This document shows positions 7,141 through 15,281 of a stretch of 35,239 bases of DNA, one piece after another. Origin of the DNA: Propionicimonas sp. (GTDB taxonomy: Bacteria; Actinomycetota; Actinomycetes; Propionibacteriales; Propionibacteriaceae); contig NZ_JARKPQ010000024.1 in the NCBI RefSeq assembly GCF_029975155.1, forward strand, positions 1-35,239, in the 5' to 3' direction. Position numbers and translations under genes: made by a program. A model generated the notes under the pieces. The model ran no database searches. It was given only the letters and a program-made list of their open reading frames with translations, and had not been told where the DNA came from. Positions within the stretch are counted from its first letter, which is position 1. Each line of letters begins with the position of its first letter.

Positions 7141-7461
7141 ATGGCATGGGTCTACATCCTCGAGTGCCGGGACGGCACCTACTACGTCGGCAGCACGCGC
7201 GACCTCGACGCCCGGCTGGACGACCACCAGCGCGGCCTTGGCTCTGCCTACACGCGCCGGAGACTGCCGGTCCGGCTCGCCTGGGCGGAGGAGTTCTCGA
7301 ACATCGGGGAGGCATTCGCCATGGAGAAGCGGTTGCAGGGCTGGAGCCACGCCAAGCGGGCGGCAGTGATCGAGGGGCGGTGGGAAGACCTTCCCGCGCT
7401 GTCGAGAAGTCGAAGGGACCGCCGGGCGGGTGGAGGCGACCAGCTCGGCCAACCCACCTAG
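7141..7461 (+). CDS. GIY-YIG nuclease domain protein (UPF0213/YhbQ type)
   Basis: A 106-residue single-domain GIY-YIG protein. The two motif halves are WVYILE (3-8) and YYVGST (14-19). The likely catalytic residues are R25 (DLDARL) and E62 (AMEKRLQGW). The last 20 or so residues are Arg/Gly-rich and lie outside the domain. Relatives are small nucleases or nuclease-like proteins of uncertain role, some linked to DNA repair. It stands alone, with copies of the same dispersed repeat on both sides (7037 upstream; 7501, 7581 and 7618 downstream). Confidence 0.88.
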   Translation: MAWVYILECRDGTYYVGSTRDLDARLDDHQRGLGSAYTRRRLPVRLAWAEEFSNIGEAFAMEKRLQGWSHAKRAAVIEGRWEDLPALSRSRRDRRAGGGDQLGQPT

Positions 7462-7500
7462 CGCTGGCCGGACCCGGTCGAGACCGCGGCTGACCGCCGG

Positions 7501-7525
7501 GCGTCTCGACAAGCTCGACGAACGG
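7501..7525 (-). repeat. Dispersed partly palindromic repeat, copy 3 (inverted)
   Basis: The plus strand reads GCGTCTCGACAAGCTCGACG then AACGG, the reverse complement of the 1245 copy. Its right half is part of the 25-bp tandem duplication. Confidence 0.85.
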
Positions 7526-7563
7526 GAAGGGGGGCGTCCTCGACGAACGGGAAGGGGGGCGTC
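7514..7563 (+). repeat. Exact 25-bp tandem duplication
   Basis: 7514-7538 and 7539-7563 are identical; each begins CTCGACGAACGGGAAGG. The duplicated unit contains the right half of a dispersed repeat plus adjoining unique bases. Confidence 0.9.
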
Positions 7564-7580
7564 CGAAACCGCCACCAAAC

Positions 7581-7604
7581 CGCTGGTCGAGCCTGTCGAG
7601 ACCG
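7581..7604 (+). repeat. Dispersed partly palindromic repeat, copy 4 (variant)
   Basis: CGCTGGTCGAGCCTGTCGAG then ACCG: the same frame as copy 1 with several substitutions. Confidence 0.75.
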
Positions 7605-7617
7605 CCGCAGACACCAG

Positions 7618-7642
7618 GCGTCTCGACAAGCTCGACGAACGG
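7618..7642 (-). repeat. Dispersed partly palindromic repeat, copy 5 (inverted)
   Basis: Identical over 25 bases to copy 3 at 7501-7525, which lies 117 bases upstream. Confidence 0.85.
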
Positions 7643-7677
7643 TCGAAGGGCGAGGGCGGGCGGCGCGGGATCGGGGG

Positions 7678-9600
7678 TCAGCTCGGAGTGGTTACGTCCA
7701 CGGGCTTGTCGCCGGCGGCGACCAGCTCGGTGGCGAACCTTGCGACGTGCTGGGCGGTGAGACCGAACTCGGCGAGCAACTGGCCGCGGGTGCCCTGGGC
7801 GAGGAACTCCTGCGGGATGCCGAACTCCCGCACGCGGGTGTCGATGCCGGCGGCCCGCGCCGCCTGCGAGAGCTGCGAGCCGAGGCCGCCGGCCAGTCCG
7901 TTGTCCTCGATGGTCAGCACGAGCTCGTGCGCGGCGACCTCGGCGAGCAGGTCGGCCGAGACGGGCAGCGCCCAGACCGGGTCGACGACCGTGGCGCCGA
8001 TGCCCTGGTCGGCCAGCCGCTGGCCGACCTCGACCGCGAGTCCGCAGAGTTGGCCGTAGCCGACCACGAGGACCTGTGGGGTGCCGGCGGCGAACAGCAC
8101 ATCGACGTCACCGCGCTGATCGAGCACGGGAATCGGCTCCGGCAGCCGTTCCTTCGAGTAGCGCAGCACGGTCGGGCCGTCGTCGACCGTGACCGAGCGA
8201 CGCAGCGCCTCGACCAGGCGTTGCTCGTCCCTCGGCGCGGTGAGCCGCAGGCCGGGCACGAGGCCGAGCAGCGACGCGTCCCACATGCCGTTGTGGCTGG
8301 GACCGTCCGCACCCGTCACGCCGGCCCGGTCCAGCACGAACGTCACCCCGAGCCGGTGCAACGCGACGTCCATCAGCACCTGGTCGAATGCCCGGTTGAG
8401 GAAGGTCGCATAGACGGCGACCACCGGGTGCAGGCCACCGGCCGCCAACCCGGCCGCCGAGGTGACCGCGTGCTGCTCGGCGATACCGACGTCGAAGATG
8501 CGGTCGGGGAAGATCCGGGCGAACCGGTCCAGGCCGGTCGGGTGCAGCATCGCGGCGGTGATCGCCACGACCCTGTCGTCCGTCGCGCCGATCCTGGCCA
8601 GCTCCTCGCCGAAGGCGTCCGTCCACGTGCGCACCCCCGGCTCGGCGAGCGACGCGCCGGTCACCTCGTCGATCGGTCCGACGGCGTGGAACCGGTCCTC
8701 CTCGTGGTCCTCCGCCGCCTTGAACCCGCGACCCTTCTGCGTGATGCAGTGGACGATCACCGGCGCGCCGAAACGCTTCGCCTGCTGGAGGGCGGTCTCG
8801 ACGGCCTCCAGGTCGTGGCCGTCGATCGGACCGAGGTACTTCAGACCCAGGTCGGAGAACATCCCCTGCGGCGCCAGCACGTCCTTGACGCCCATCTTGA
8901 AGCCGTGCATCAGGCCGTAGACGGCCTGGCCGATCAGCGGCGCGCGCTGCACCGCCTCCTTGATCCGCCGCAGCGTCCGCTCGTAGCGCCGGTCGGTACG
9001 GATCGCGGCGAGCTGGGTGCCGAGCGCGGACAGCTGGGTGGCGATCCCGCCGACCGTCGGGGTGTAGGAGCGGCCGTTGTCGTTGACGACGATGACCAGC
9101 TTCTCGTCCTCGGCGACCGCGATGTTGTTCAGCGCCTCCCAGACCATGCCCCCGGTGAGCGCACCGTCGCCCACGACAGCAACGACGAAACGGTCGTCGC
9201 CGCGCAACCGGAATGCCTTGGCCAGCCCGTCCGCCCAGGACAGCGCGGCGGACGCGTGGGAGTTCTCCATCCAGTCGTGCGCGGACTCCGCGCGGCGGGG
9301 GTAACCGGACAGCCCGCCGGGCTGCCGCAGCGTGGGAAACCGGTCGCCACGGCCGGTGACGATCTTGTGGACGTAGCTCTGGTGGCCGGTGTCGAAGATG
9401 ATCGCGTCGCGCGGTGAGTCGAAGACGCGATGCAGCGCGAGGGTGAGCTCCACGACCCCGAGGTTGGGCCCGAGGTGGCCGCCGGTGCGACTCACATTGG
9501 TGATCAGGAAGGCCCGGATCTCCTCCGCCAGTCGCCGCAACTGCGCGGGGCTGAGCTTCCTGAGGTCCTCGGGTCCGTGAACGGCGTCGAGCAGCGGCAC
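7678..9600 (-). CDS. dxs: 1-deoxy-D-xylulose-5-phosphate synthase
   Basis: A 640-residue Dxs, the thiamine-diphosphate enzyme that joins pyruvate and glyceraldehyde-3-phosphate in the first step of the MEP isoprenoid pathway. Visible signatures are [11 protein letters not shown] (about 70-80), the TPP motif GDGALTGGM starting at about 144 with NDN at about 173-175, and the transketolase-type [15 protein letters not shown] with the catalytic Glu. Length is normal. The GTG start at 9600 has no ribosome site; a TAGACT -10 element six bases upstream implies a leaderless transcript. That -10 shares its first three bases with the stop codon of the upstream gene. Confidence 0.97.
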   Translation of the reverse strand: MPLLDAVHGPEDLRKLSPAQLRRLAEEIRAFLITNVSRTGGHLGPNLGVVELTLALHRVFDSPRDAIIFDTGHQSYVHKIVTGRGDRFPTLRQPGGLSGYPRRAESAHDWMENSHASAALSWADGLAKAFRLRGDDRFVVAVVGDGALTGGMVWEALNNIAVAEDEKLVIVVNDNGRSYTPTVGGIATQLSALGTQLAAIRTDRRYERTLRRIKEAVQRAPLIGQAVYGLMHGFKMGVKDVLAPQGMFSDLGLKYLGPIDGHDLEAVETALQQAKRFGAPVIVHCITQKGRGFKAAEDHEEDRFHAVGPIDEVTGASLAEPGVRTWTDAFGEELARIGATDDRVVAITAAMLHPTGLDRFARIFPDRIFDVGIAEQHAVTSAAGLAAGGLHPVVAVYATFLNRAFDQVLMDVALHRLGVTFVLDRAGVTGADGPSHNGMWDASLLGLVPGLRLTAPRDEQRLVEALRRSVTVDDGPTVLRYSKERLPEPIPVLDQRGDVDVLFAAGTPQVLVVGYGQLCGLAVEVGQRLADQGIGATVVDPVWALPVSADLLAEVAAHELVLTIEDNGLAGGLGSQLSQAARAAGIDTRVREFGIPQEFLAQGTRGQLLAEFGLTAQHVARFATELVAAGDKPVDVTTPS

Positions 9601-9606
9601 CGGTCG

Positions 9607-9612
9607 AGTCTA
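9607..9612 (-). promoter_or_regulatory. Leaderless -10 element of dxs, overlapping the upstream stop codon
   Basis: On the minus strand TAGACT lies six bases before GTG 9600. Its TAG is the stop codon of the 136-residue gene (9610-9612). Confidence 0.5.
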
Positions 9613-10020
9613 TGTCAGCCGGCGGACGAACACCGTGCCGCGCAACGCCTCCTCGACCAGCGCCACCTCCCTGCGCAGCCGCTCCAGTCGGGCGGCCTGT
9701 TCCTCCCAGGCGTCGACCGCCGCCTGCACGGCCCCGGGCGGGACGTGGTCGGCCAGGCCGGTGCGCAGTCCGGCAAGGCCGCCGGGACTGGCGGCCAGCT
9801 GCGCCGCCACGAACTCCCCCGCGAAGCGGGCCAGCACCACGGGATGCCGCCGCAACACCGGATAGCCACGGAAGTCGGCCGGACAACAGTCGAGCAGGAA
9901 CGCCGTGGCCGACTCCTCCCAGCCCTGCGCGCCGGGTGGACGCACGCGGGCCGGCCACCCGGGCGGGGTGTAGCCGGTGGGACGGGCTGGCGCCGACGCG
10001 CCTGCCTCTGACTTCGGCAT
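9610..10020 (-). CDS. Unknown protein of 136 residues preceded by a LexA-type box
   Basis: I do not recognise this family. Residues 1-30 are Pro/Ala-rich, followed by GWEESATAFLLDCCPADFRG, then YPVLRRHPVVLARFAGEFV; residues about 95-130 form an amphipathic, probably coiled-coil, helix rich in Glu/Arg (EEQAARLERLRREVALVEEAL). No membrane segment or signal peptide is present. The start ATG 10020 has GGGGAGGG three bases upstream. A 16-bp sequence matching the actinobacterial SOS box at 15 of 16 positions lies 16 bases upstream (10036-10051) and overlaps a TACGAT -10 candidate (10035-10040). I infer control by LexA and perhaps a DNA-damage role. Its stop overlaps the dxs promoter. Confidence 0.75.
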   Translation of the reverse strand: MPKSEAGASAPARPTGYTPPGWPARVRPPGAQGWEESATAFLLDCCPADFRGYPVLRRHPVVLARFAGEFVAAQLAASPGGLAGLRTGLADHVPPGAVQAAVDAWEEQAARLERLRREVALVEEALRGTVFVRRLT

Positions 10021-10035
10021 CCGCCCTCCCCGTTA

Positions 10036-10051
10036 TCGTACGTGTGTTCGA
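10036..10051 (-). promoter_or_regulatory. Candidate LexA/SOS box
   Basis: The plus strand reads TCGTACGTGTGTTCGA; the actinobacterial LexA consensus is TCGAACRNRTGTTCGA, so one position differs. It overlaps the -10 candidate TACGAT (10035-10040, minus strand) of the 136-residue gene and ends 16 bases before its start, an arrangement suited to repression. The divergent membrane-protein gene starts 51 bases away and is less likely to be its target. Confidence 0.6.
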
Positions 10052-10065
10052 TTATGGCTCGAACA
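10045..10065. repeat. 7-bp inverted repeat overlapping the LexA-type box
   Basis: TGTTCGA (10045-10051) and TCGAACA (10059-10065) are perfect inverted arms around seven bases. It shares its left arm with the LexA-type box. The arm order is the reverse of a canonical SOS box. Confidence 0.45.
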
Positions 10066-10089
10066 GCCCAACTCGTCCAGCCCGACCGC

Positions 10090-10095
10090 TAGGCT
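10090..10095 (+). promoter_or_regulatory. Leaderless -10 element of the 143-residue membrane protein gene
   Basis: TAGGCT six bases before GTG 10102. No clear -35. Confidence 0.5.
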
Positions 10096-10101
10096 GCGGT
10101 C

Positions 10102-10533
10102 GTGACCTCACCCACCGACGACCGGCGCTTCCGCCTCACCCGGTGGGTGTCGGCGCCCGACATCGTGGACGTGTTCGTGTACGTCGTCGTGCTCAACCTG
10201 GCCGTGGAGTACCTCCCGGCGGTGATCACCGAGACCTTCACCCTCTCGCTGCTGACCGCGGTGCTGCTCAAGCTCGTCCTCGACGTCGTGGTGGCGCTCA
10301 AGGACCGCGTGAAGTCGCGGCTGCGTGCGGCCACCGGCCCCGCCGGGAAGATCGGCGGCGCGCTCCTGCTGTGGCTGCTCCTGGTCGGCAGCAAGTTCGT
10401 GGTGCTGGAGCTGGTGGCGCTGGTGTTCGGCGACCAGGTCAGCCTCGGCAACTTCTGGTCGGTGACCGGCCTGATCCTCGGGCTGATGCTGGCCCGGGCC
10501 GGCGTCCGGCGGATGCTGGCGGCCGACGACTGA
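10102..10533 (+). CDS. Small membrane protein of unknown function
   Basis: A 143-residue protein with about three predicted membrane segments: about 24-43 (VFVYVVVLNLAVEYL), about 47-65 (FTLSLLTAVLLKLVLDVVVAL) and 86-108 (GGALLLWLLLVGSKFVVLELV), plus a weaker one at about 120-135. A basic stretch (KDRVKSRLRA) lies between the second and third. I know no function for it. The start is GTG 10102, leaderless by its TAGGCT element. It is divergent from the 136-residue gene and converges on the next gene. Confidence 0.75.
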   Translation: MTSPTDDRRFRLTRWVSAPDIVDVFVYVVVLNLAVEYLPAVITETFTLSLLTAVLLKLVLDVVVALKDRVKSRLRAATGPAGKIGGALLLWLLLVGSKFVVLELVALVFGDQVSLGNFWSVTGLILGLMLARAGVRRMLAADD

Positions 10534-10541
10534 CCGCCGGG

Positions 10542-11057
10542 TCAGACGTAGCGGAACCACCACCAGATCAGCGCGGCCGCAGCGGCGACATCGAGCAGGA
10601 CCAGCAGGGCGAGCTGCCCGCGACGGACCGTCGCTCCCCCGCCCCAGTTCGCGCTGACCAGGGCCGCGGCGGCCGGCATCAGGGCCGCGATCGCCCACCA
10701 CCACCAGCGGTCGACGGCGTCCGCCGCCACGAGGAAGCCCAGACCGGCCACCATGGCCGCCCACAGCCACCAGTCGAGCTTCAGCGCCAGGACGGCGGGG
10801 ATCAGGCAGAGCAGGAAGCCCGCCACGCCCGCCCAGATGGCGTAGCCGAGCTTGCAGGACGTCACAGGATCATCGCCCCCGGTCGCGGCCGCGCACGCCA
10901 CCACCGCGAGGGTCTGGTTGGAGACCACCACCAGCAGGGCCGCTCCGACCGTGGCGAGCACGGCGGCCAGATAGGACCAGGCAACGCGTGCGGAGACCGG
11001 CATGAAGTCGACGGTCTCGACGGCGCTCGCCTGCACGCGCGGGCGGCGGCGGCCCAC
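10542..11057 (-). CDS. Membrane protein of unknown function, coupled to acn
   Basis: A 171-residue protein with four or five hydrophobic segments, rich in Ala, Val and Trp (for example DRWWWWAIAALMPAAAALV and AALIWWWFRYV at the C terminus). The first about 20 residues are polar and basic. The GTG start at 11057 shares one base with the TAG stop of acn (TAGTG), which suggests translational coupling; ATG 11003 is an alternative. Function unknown. Confidence 0.7.
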   Translation of the reverse strand: MGRRRPRVQASAVETVDFMPVSARVAWSYLAAVLATVGAALLVVVSNQTLAVVACAAATGGDDPVTSCKLGYAIWAGVAGFLLCLIPAVLALKLDWWLWAAMVAGLGFLVAADAVDRWWWWAIAALMPAAAALVSANWGGGATVRRGQLALLVLLDVAAAAALIWWWFRYV

Positions 11058-13882
11058 TACCGGACCAGGAGCGACCGCAGCACGTACTGCATGATGCCGC
11101 CGTGCCGGTAGTAGTCGGCCTCCCCCGGCGTGTCGATCCGCACCACGGCATCGAAGACGACCGGCTCACCGGCCCCGGCGGCGGTCACGCGCACGGTCGC
11201 CGGCGTGGTGCCCTCGGCCTGCCCCGGGCCTGTCGAAGGGTTGAGCTGGGTGATGCCCTCGACGGAGTAGGTCTCGGTGCCGTCCAGTCCGAGCGAGTCG
11301 GCGTTCTGGCCGTCCGGGAACTGCAGGGGCAGCACGCCCATGCCGATCAGGTTGGAGCGGTGGATACGCTCGTAGCTCTCGGCGATGACCACCTTCACAC
11401 CGAGCAGGGCCGTGCCCTTGGCCGCCCAGTCCCGCGAGGAGCCGGAGCCGTACTCCTTGCCCGCCAGCACCACCAACGGCGTCCCGGCGGCGGCGTAGTT
11501 GACCGCGGCGTCGTAGACCGTGGCCACCGGCGCGTCGGGGACGGTGAAGTCGCGGGTGAAGCCGCCCTCCGTCCCCGGCGCCAGCTGGTTGCGCAACCGG
11601 ATGTTCGCGAACGTGCCGCGGATCATCACCTCGTGGTTGCCGCGGCGGGAGCCGTAGGAGTTGAAGTCCCTGCGCTCGACGCCGTGCTCGGTGAGGTACT
11701 TCCCGGCCGGGCTGTCGGCCTTGATCGAGCCGGCGGGCGAGATGTGGTCGGTGGTCACCGAGTCGCCCAGCTTCAGCAGCACGCGCGCGCCGGTGACGTC
11801 GGCGACCGGCTGCGGGGTGGCCGGCATGCTCTCGAAGTACGGCGGCTTGCGGACGTAGGTCGAGTCAGCGTCCCAGGCGAAGGTCTCCCCCGTCGGCGTG
11901 GGCAGGGAGCGCCAGGTGTCGTCGCCGGCGAACACATCGGCATAGCGGGAGGTGAACATGTCCGCGGAGATCGATGAGTTCACCACCTCGTCCACCTCGG
12001 CCTGGGTGGGCCAGATGTCGCGCAGGTACACCGGCCGCCCGTCCGACCCGGTGCCCAGCGGTTCCGCGGTCAGGTCGATGTCCATGGTGCCGGCGAGGGC
12101 GTAGGCGACCACGAGCGGCGGGCTGGCCAGGTAGTTCATCTTCACGTCGGGGTTGATCCGGCCCTCGAAGTTGCGGTTGCCGGAGAGCACGGACGTCACC
12201 GCGAGGTCGGCGTCGTTGACGGCCTTCGACACCTCGGGGATCAGCGGTCCCGAGTTGCCGATGCAGGTCGTGCAGCCGTAGCCGACCAGGTCGAAGTCGA
12301 GGGCGTCGAGGTACTTCGTCAGGCCGGCCTTCTCGTAGTAGTCGGTGACGACCTTCGAGCCGGGCGCCAGCGACGTCTTCACCCACGGCTTGCGCTGCAG
12401 ACCCTTCTCGACGGCCTTCTTCGCGACCAGCGCCGCACCGATCATCACGCTGGGATTGGACGTGTTCGTGCAGGAGGTGATCGCCGCGATGGTCACCGCG
12501 CCGTGATCGAGGTCGAAGCTGGTGCCGTCGGCGAGCGTCACCGGCGTGGGCCTGGACGGCCGCCCGGTCGCCTCGGGCACACCCTCGCCGTACGCGTGCG
12601 GCGCGGCCGAGCCGTTCTCACCGCTGCGCGTGGGCGCGTCCGATGCCGGGAAGCTCTCGGCCACGTGCTCGTCGTAGCCCTCGATGTCGTCGTCCACGTA
12701 GTCGCGCAGCGCCTCGCTGAAGCCCTGCCGGGCGTGGGCGAGGATCACCCGGTCCTGAGGGCGCTTGGGGCCGGCAATGCTGGGCACCACCGTGGAGAGA
12801 TCGAGTTCCAGGTACTCGGAGTAGCGCGGCTCGCTTGCCGGGTCGTGCCAGAGCCCCTGTGCCCTGGCGTAGGCCTCGACCAGCTGCAGCTGCTCGTCGC
12901 TGCGACCGGTCAGGCGCAGGTAGTCGATGGTCAGCTGGTCGATCGGGAAGATCGCGATGGTGGAGCCGTACTCGGGGCTCATGTTGCCGATCGTCGCGCG
13001 GTTCGCCAACGGCACCTCCGCGACGCCGGGGCCGTAGAACTCGACGAACTTGCCGACCACCTTGTGCTGGCGCAGCATCTCGGTGATGGTCAGGACGAGG
13101 TCGGTCGCGGTGGTGCCCTCGGGCAGCTTGCCGCTCAACTTGAAGCCGACCACACGCGGGATCAGCATGCTCACGGGCTGGCCCAGCATGGCCGCCTCCG
13201 CCTCGATGCCGCCCACGCCCCAGCCGACCACGCCGAGACCGTTCACCATCGTGGTGTGGGAGTCGGTGCCCACGCAGGTGTCGGGGTAGGCCTGCAGGAC
13301 CCCGTCGACCGTCCGCGGGAAGACCACGCGGGCCAGGTGCTCGATGTTCACCTGGTGCACGATCCCCGTGCCCGGCGGCACGACCACGAAGTCGTCGAAG
13401 GCGGTCTGACCCCAGCGCAGGAACTGGTAGCGCTCGCGATTGCGCTGGTACTCCAGCTCGACGTTGCGCGTGAACGCGTCAGGGGTGCCGAAGAGGTCGG
13501 CGACGACGGAGTGGTCGATCACCATCTCGGCCGGTGACAGCGGGTTCACCTTCGCCGGGTCGCCGCCCAGCTCGGCGATCGCCTCGCGCATGGTGGCGAG
13601 GTCGACCACGCAGGGGACGCCGGTGAAGTCCTGCATGATCACCCGGGCCGGGGTGAACTGGATCTCCCGGTTGGGCTCCGCGGTCGGGTCCCATGCACCG
13701 AGCGCGGCGATGTCGTCCGCGGTGATGTTGGCGCCGTCCTCGGTGCGCAGCAGGTTCTCCAGCAGCACCTTCAGGCTGAACGGAAGGGTCGCCGACCCCT
13801 CCACGGCGTCGATGCGGAAGATCTGGTACGTCTTCCCGGCGACGGTCAGCTGGTCCGCTGCGGAGTAACTGTCGATGCCCAT
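11057..13882 (-). CDS. acnA: Aconitate hydratase (AcnA type) with a small in-frame insertion
   Basis: A 941-residue aconitase, which isomerises citrate and isocitrate in the TCA cycle. The [4Fe-4S] ligands are C471 (TSCTNTSNP), C537 and C540 ([14 protein letters not shown]). Domain order and length fit the AcnA/IRP family, including the variable linker near residue 410-440. Near the C terminus residues 882-889 (PSTGPGQA) appear inserted where relatives run LN-GTTP without a break; the DNA there looks like an intergenic repeat. ATG 13882 has an excellent ribosome site (AGGAGGAG, four bases upstream). A GATAAT -10 lies within a set of GAGATA inverted repeats about 45 bases upstream, so a repressor is likely. 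Confidence 0.97.
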   Translation of the reverse strand: MGIDSYSAADQLTVAGKTYQIFRIDAVEGSATLPFSLKVLLENLLRTEDGANITADDIAALGAWDPTAEPNREIQFTPARVIMQDFTGVPCVVDLATMREAIAELGGDPAKVNPLSPAEMVIDHSVVADLFGTPDAFTRNVELEYQRNRERYQFLRWGQTAFDDFVVVPPGTGIVHQVNIEHLARVVFPRTVDGVLQAYPDTCVGTDSHTTMVNGLGVVGWGVGGIEAEAAMLGQPVSMLIPRVVGFKLSGKLPEGTTATDLVLTITEMLRQHKVVGKFVEFYGPGVAEVPLANRATIGNMSPEYGSTIAIFPIDQLTIDYLRLTGRSDEQLQLVEAYARAQGLWHDPASEPRYSEYLELDLSTVVPSIAGPKRPQDRVILAHARQGFSEALRDYVDDDIEGYDEHVAESFPASDAPTRSGENGSAAPHAYGEGVPEATGRPSRPTPVTLADGTSFDLDHGAVTIAAITSCTNTSNPSVMIGAALVAKKAVEKGLQRKPWVKTSLAPGSKVVTDYYEKAGLTKYLDALDFDLVGYGCTTCIGNSGPLIPEVSKAVNDADLAVTSVLSGNRNFEGRINPDVKMNYLASPPLVVAYALAGTMDIDLTAEPLGTGSDGRPVYLRDIWPTQAEVDEVVNSSISADMFTSRYADVFAGDDTWRSLPTPTGETFAWDADSTYVRKPPYFESMPATPQPVADVTGARVLLKLGDSVTTDHISPAGSIKADSPAGKYLTEHGVERRDFNSYGSRRGNHEVMIRGTFANIRLRNQLAPGTEGGFTRDFTVPDAPVATVYDAAVNYAAAGTPLVVLAGKEYGSGSSRDWAAKGTALLGVKVVIAESYERIHRSNLIGMGVLPLQFPDGQNADSLGLDGTETYSVEGITQLNPSTGPGQAEGTTPATVRVTAAGAGEPVVFDAVVRIDTPGEADYYRHGGIMQYVLRSLLVR
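11216..11239 (-). repeat. Repeat-like 24-bp in-frame insertion in acnA
   Basis: On the coding strand it contains CCTTCGACAGGCCCGGGGCA and encodes [19 protein letters not shown] is a core found in dispersed actinobacterial intergenic repeats. The flanking residues (QLN and EGTTP) join as in uninterrupted relatives. Confidence 0.5.
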
Positions 13883-13902
13883 GGCTCCTCCTGTGGTCGC
13901 CC

Positions 13903-13931
13903 GAGATATCTTGATGTCGAGATATTATCTC
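13903..13931 (-). promoter_or_regulatory. Candidate operator and promoter of acnA
   Basis: Half-site GAGATA occurs at 13903-13908 and 13919-13924 and inverted as TATCTC at 13926-13931; the last two form a perfect 6-1-6 palindrome. An imperfect 18-bp palindrome TATCTTGATGTCGAGATA covers 13907-13924. On the minus strand the near-consensus -10 GATAAT (13924-13929) is inside the palindrome. I cannot name the regulator. Confidence 0.5.
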
Positions 13932-13947
13932 ACCCGATCCGACGAGG

Positions 13948-14154
13948 CTAGCCGAGCCGGCGTGCCTCGGCAGCCGTTGCGCGGCGCTCGCCCCATTCGA
14001 CCCGCTGGTCCGGGTCGGACATCACCAGGTAGACCAGCCCGCAGTCGTGCGGGCCGGTGACGTCGAGCTGGCAGAGGTTGCAGATCTCGTCCGGACGCAG
14101 GGGGCACTTCGCCTCTGGACGGGACCGTTTCGGGCGCGCCCGGGGAGTCGTCAT
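13948..14154 (-). CDS. Small Cys-rich conserved protein (possibly DUF6767)
   Basis: A 68-residue protein with a basic N terminus and the pattern CPLRPDEICNLCQLDVTGPHDC, i.e. four Cys in a compact cluster that may bind metal, followed by GLVYLVMSDPD. From memory it resembles a small actinobacterial family of unknown function. ATG 14154 shares one base with the TAA stop of the methyltransferase gene (TAATG), so translation is probably coupled. An extension to 14178 is unlikely. Confidence 0.7.
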   Translation of the reverse strand: MTTPRARPKRSRPEAKCPLRPDEICNLCQLDVTGPHDCGLVYLVMSDPDQRVEWGERRATAAEARRLG

Positions 14155-15281
14155 TACGGTTCGAGGATAGCCACGCACTCGACGTGGTGCGTCATCGGGA
14201 ACAGGTCGTGAGCGGTGACCGAGGAGGGCCGGTAGCCGAGCTCGCCCGCCGTGCGCAGGTCGCGGCCGAGCGCCGCCGGGTCGCAGGCGACATAGGCGAT
14301 CGCGCGGGGCCGTCGTCGCGCTACGGCCTCGATCACGTCCGCGCCCGCACCGGTGCGGGCCGGATCGAGCACGACGAGATCGGCCCGCTCGGGTAGCCGG
14401 CCGATCCGGCGGGCGACGTCGCCGGCGAGGAACCTCGCCCCCGGCACGTTCTGCGTGGCCAACTCGACCGCACGCCGGTCACCCTCCACGCCCCACACGG
14501 ACGCCCCGGCCCCGACGAGCGCCGCAGCGAACAGCCCCACCCCGCAGTACAGGTCGAGGGCGACCTCGCCGGCCTTCGGTCGCAGGCCGTCGAGCACCCG
14601 TCCGACAAGGACGGACGGCGCCGCGGCGTGCGCCTGCCAGAACCCGTCCGCCGCGACGCGGAACGACAACTCCCCCACCCGCTCGGTGACGATGTCCGCG
14701 GGGGGCCAGGCGGCCCCGTCCGCTGTTGCCACACCCAGCAGCTGGCCGCCCGCGCGGGACGGGTCGGGCGGCGGGTCGGCGATCTCCGGGGCGGCGATCC
14801 GGCAGCCGCCGTCCGGCAGTGGCACCACCTCGGACGAGCGGTACGCGCGCAACCCGGGCCGGCCGGACGCGTCCAGCGTGTACCGCATCCGGCGCCGCCA
14901 GCCCAGTGGTGAGGGTTGCACCTCCTCGACCTCGCCGGTGAACTCGTAGCCGGCCAGGTGCCCGAGCAGCTCCGCCACCACGCGCCGCTTGAGCTCGCGG
15001 GCATACGCGGGCTCGACGTGCTGGAAGTCGCAGCCACCGCACCGCCCGGCGATCGGGCACGGCGGGACCACCCGGTGCGCGCTCGGTCGATGGACGGCCA
15101 CCGCGTCACCGCGCGCGAACCGGCGGTTCACCTCCGTGACCCGGACGTCCACCTGCTCCCCGGTGAGCGCGTGCCGGACGAACACCACCCGTCCCTCGTG
15201 CCGGGCGACGAAGTGGCCGCCGTGGGCCACGGGACCGATCTCGACGCGCTCCAGCACCACGCCGGGCTCCAGGCCGGTCAC
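14154..15281 (-). CDS. Class I SAM-dependent RNA (uracil-5-)methyltransferase, TrmA/RlmD type
   Basis: A 375-residue enzyme of the TrmA/RlmC/RlmD family, which methylates C5 of uridine in rRNA or tRNA. A TRAM-like N-terminal segment (about 1-65) precedes an iron-sulfur site with C75, C81, C84 (CPIAGRCGGC) and C160 (DGGCRI). The SAM motif is DLYCGVG (243-249). The nucleophile is C333 in ACDPAALGRDL and the general base probably E368 (HHVECVAIL). The substrate position cannot be told. GTG 15281 overlaps the permease stop by four bases (GTGA), so the two genes form an operon, as in other actinobacteria. Confidence 0.9.
   Translation of the reverse strand: MTGLEPGVVLERVEIGPVAHGGHFVARHEGRVVFVRHALTGEQVDVRVTEVNRRFARGDAVAVHRPSAHRVVPPCPIAGRCGGCDFQHVEPAYARELKRRVVAELLGHLAGYEFTGEVEEVQPSPLGWRRRMRYTLDASGRPGLRAYRSSEVVPLPDGGCRIAAPEIADPPPDPSRAGGQLLGVATADGAAWPPADIVTERVGELSFRVAADGFWQAHAAAPSVLVGRVLDGLRPKAGEVALDLYCGVGLFAAALVGAGASVWGVEGDRRAVELATQNVPGARFLAGDVARRIGRLPERADLVVLDPARTGAGADVIEAVARRRPRAIAYVACDPAALGRDLRTAGELGYRPSSVTAHDLFPMTHHVECVAILEP

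Larger units (their letters stand above)
7462..7677. other. Repeat cluster between the GIY-YIG gene and dxs
   Basis: A 216-base spacer made largely of repeats: copies of the dispersed element at 7501, 7581 and 7618, a fragment near 7470-7489 (CGGTCGAGACCG), and an exact 25-bp tandem duplication (7514-7563). No gene is evident. Confidence 0.75.
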
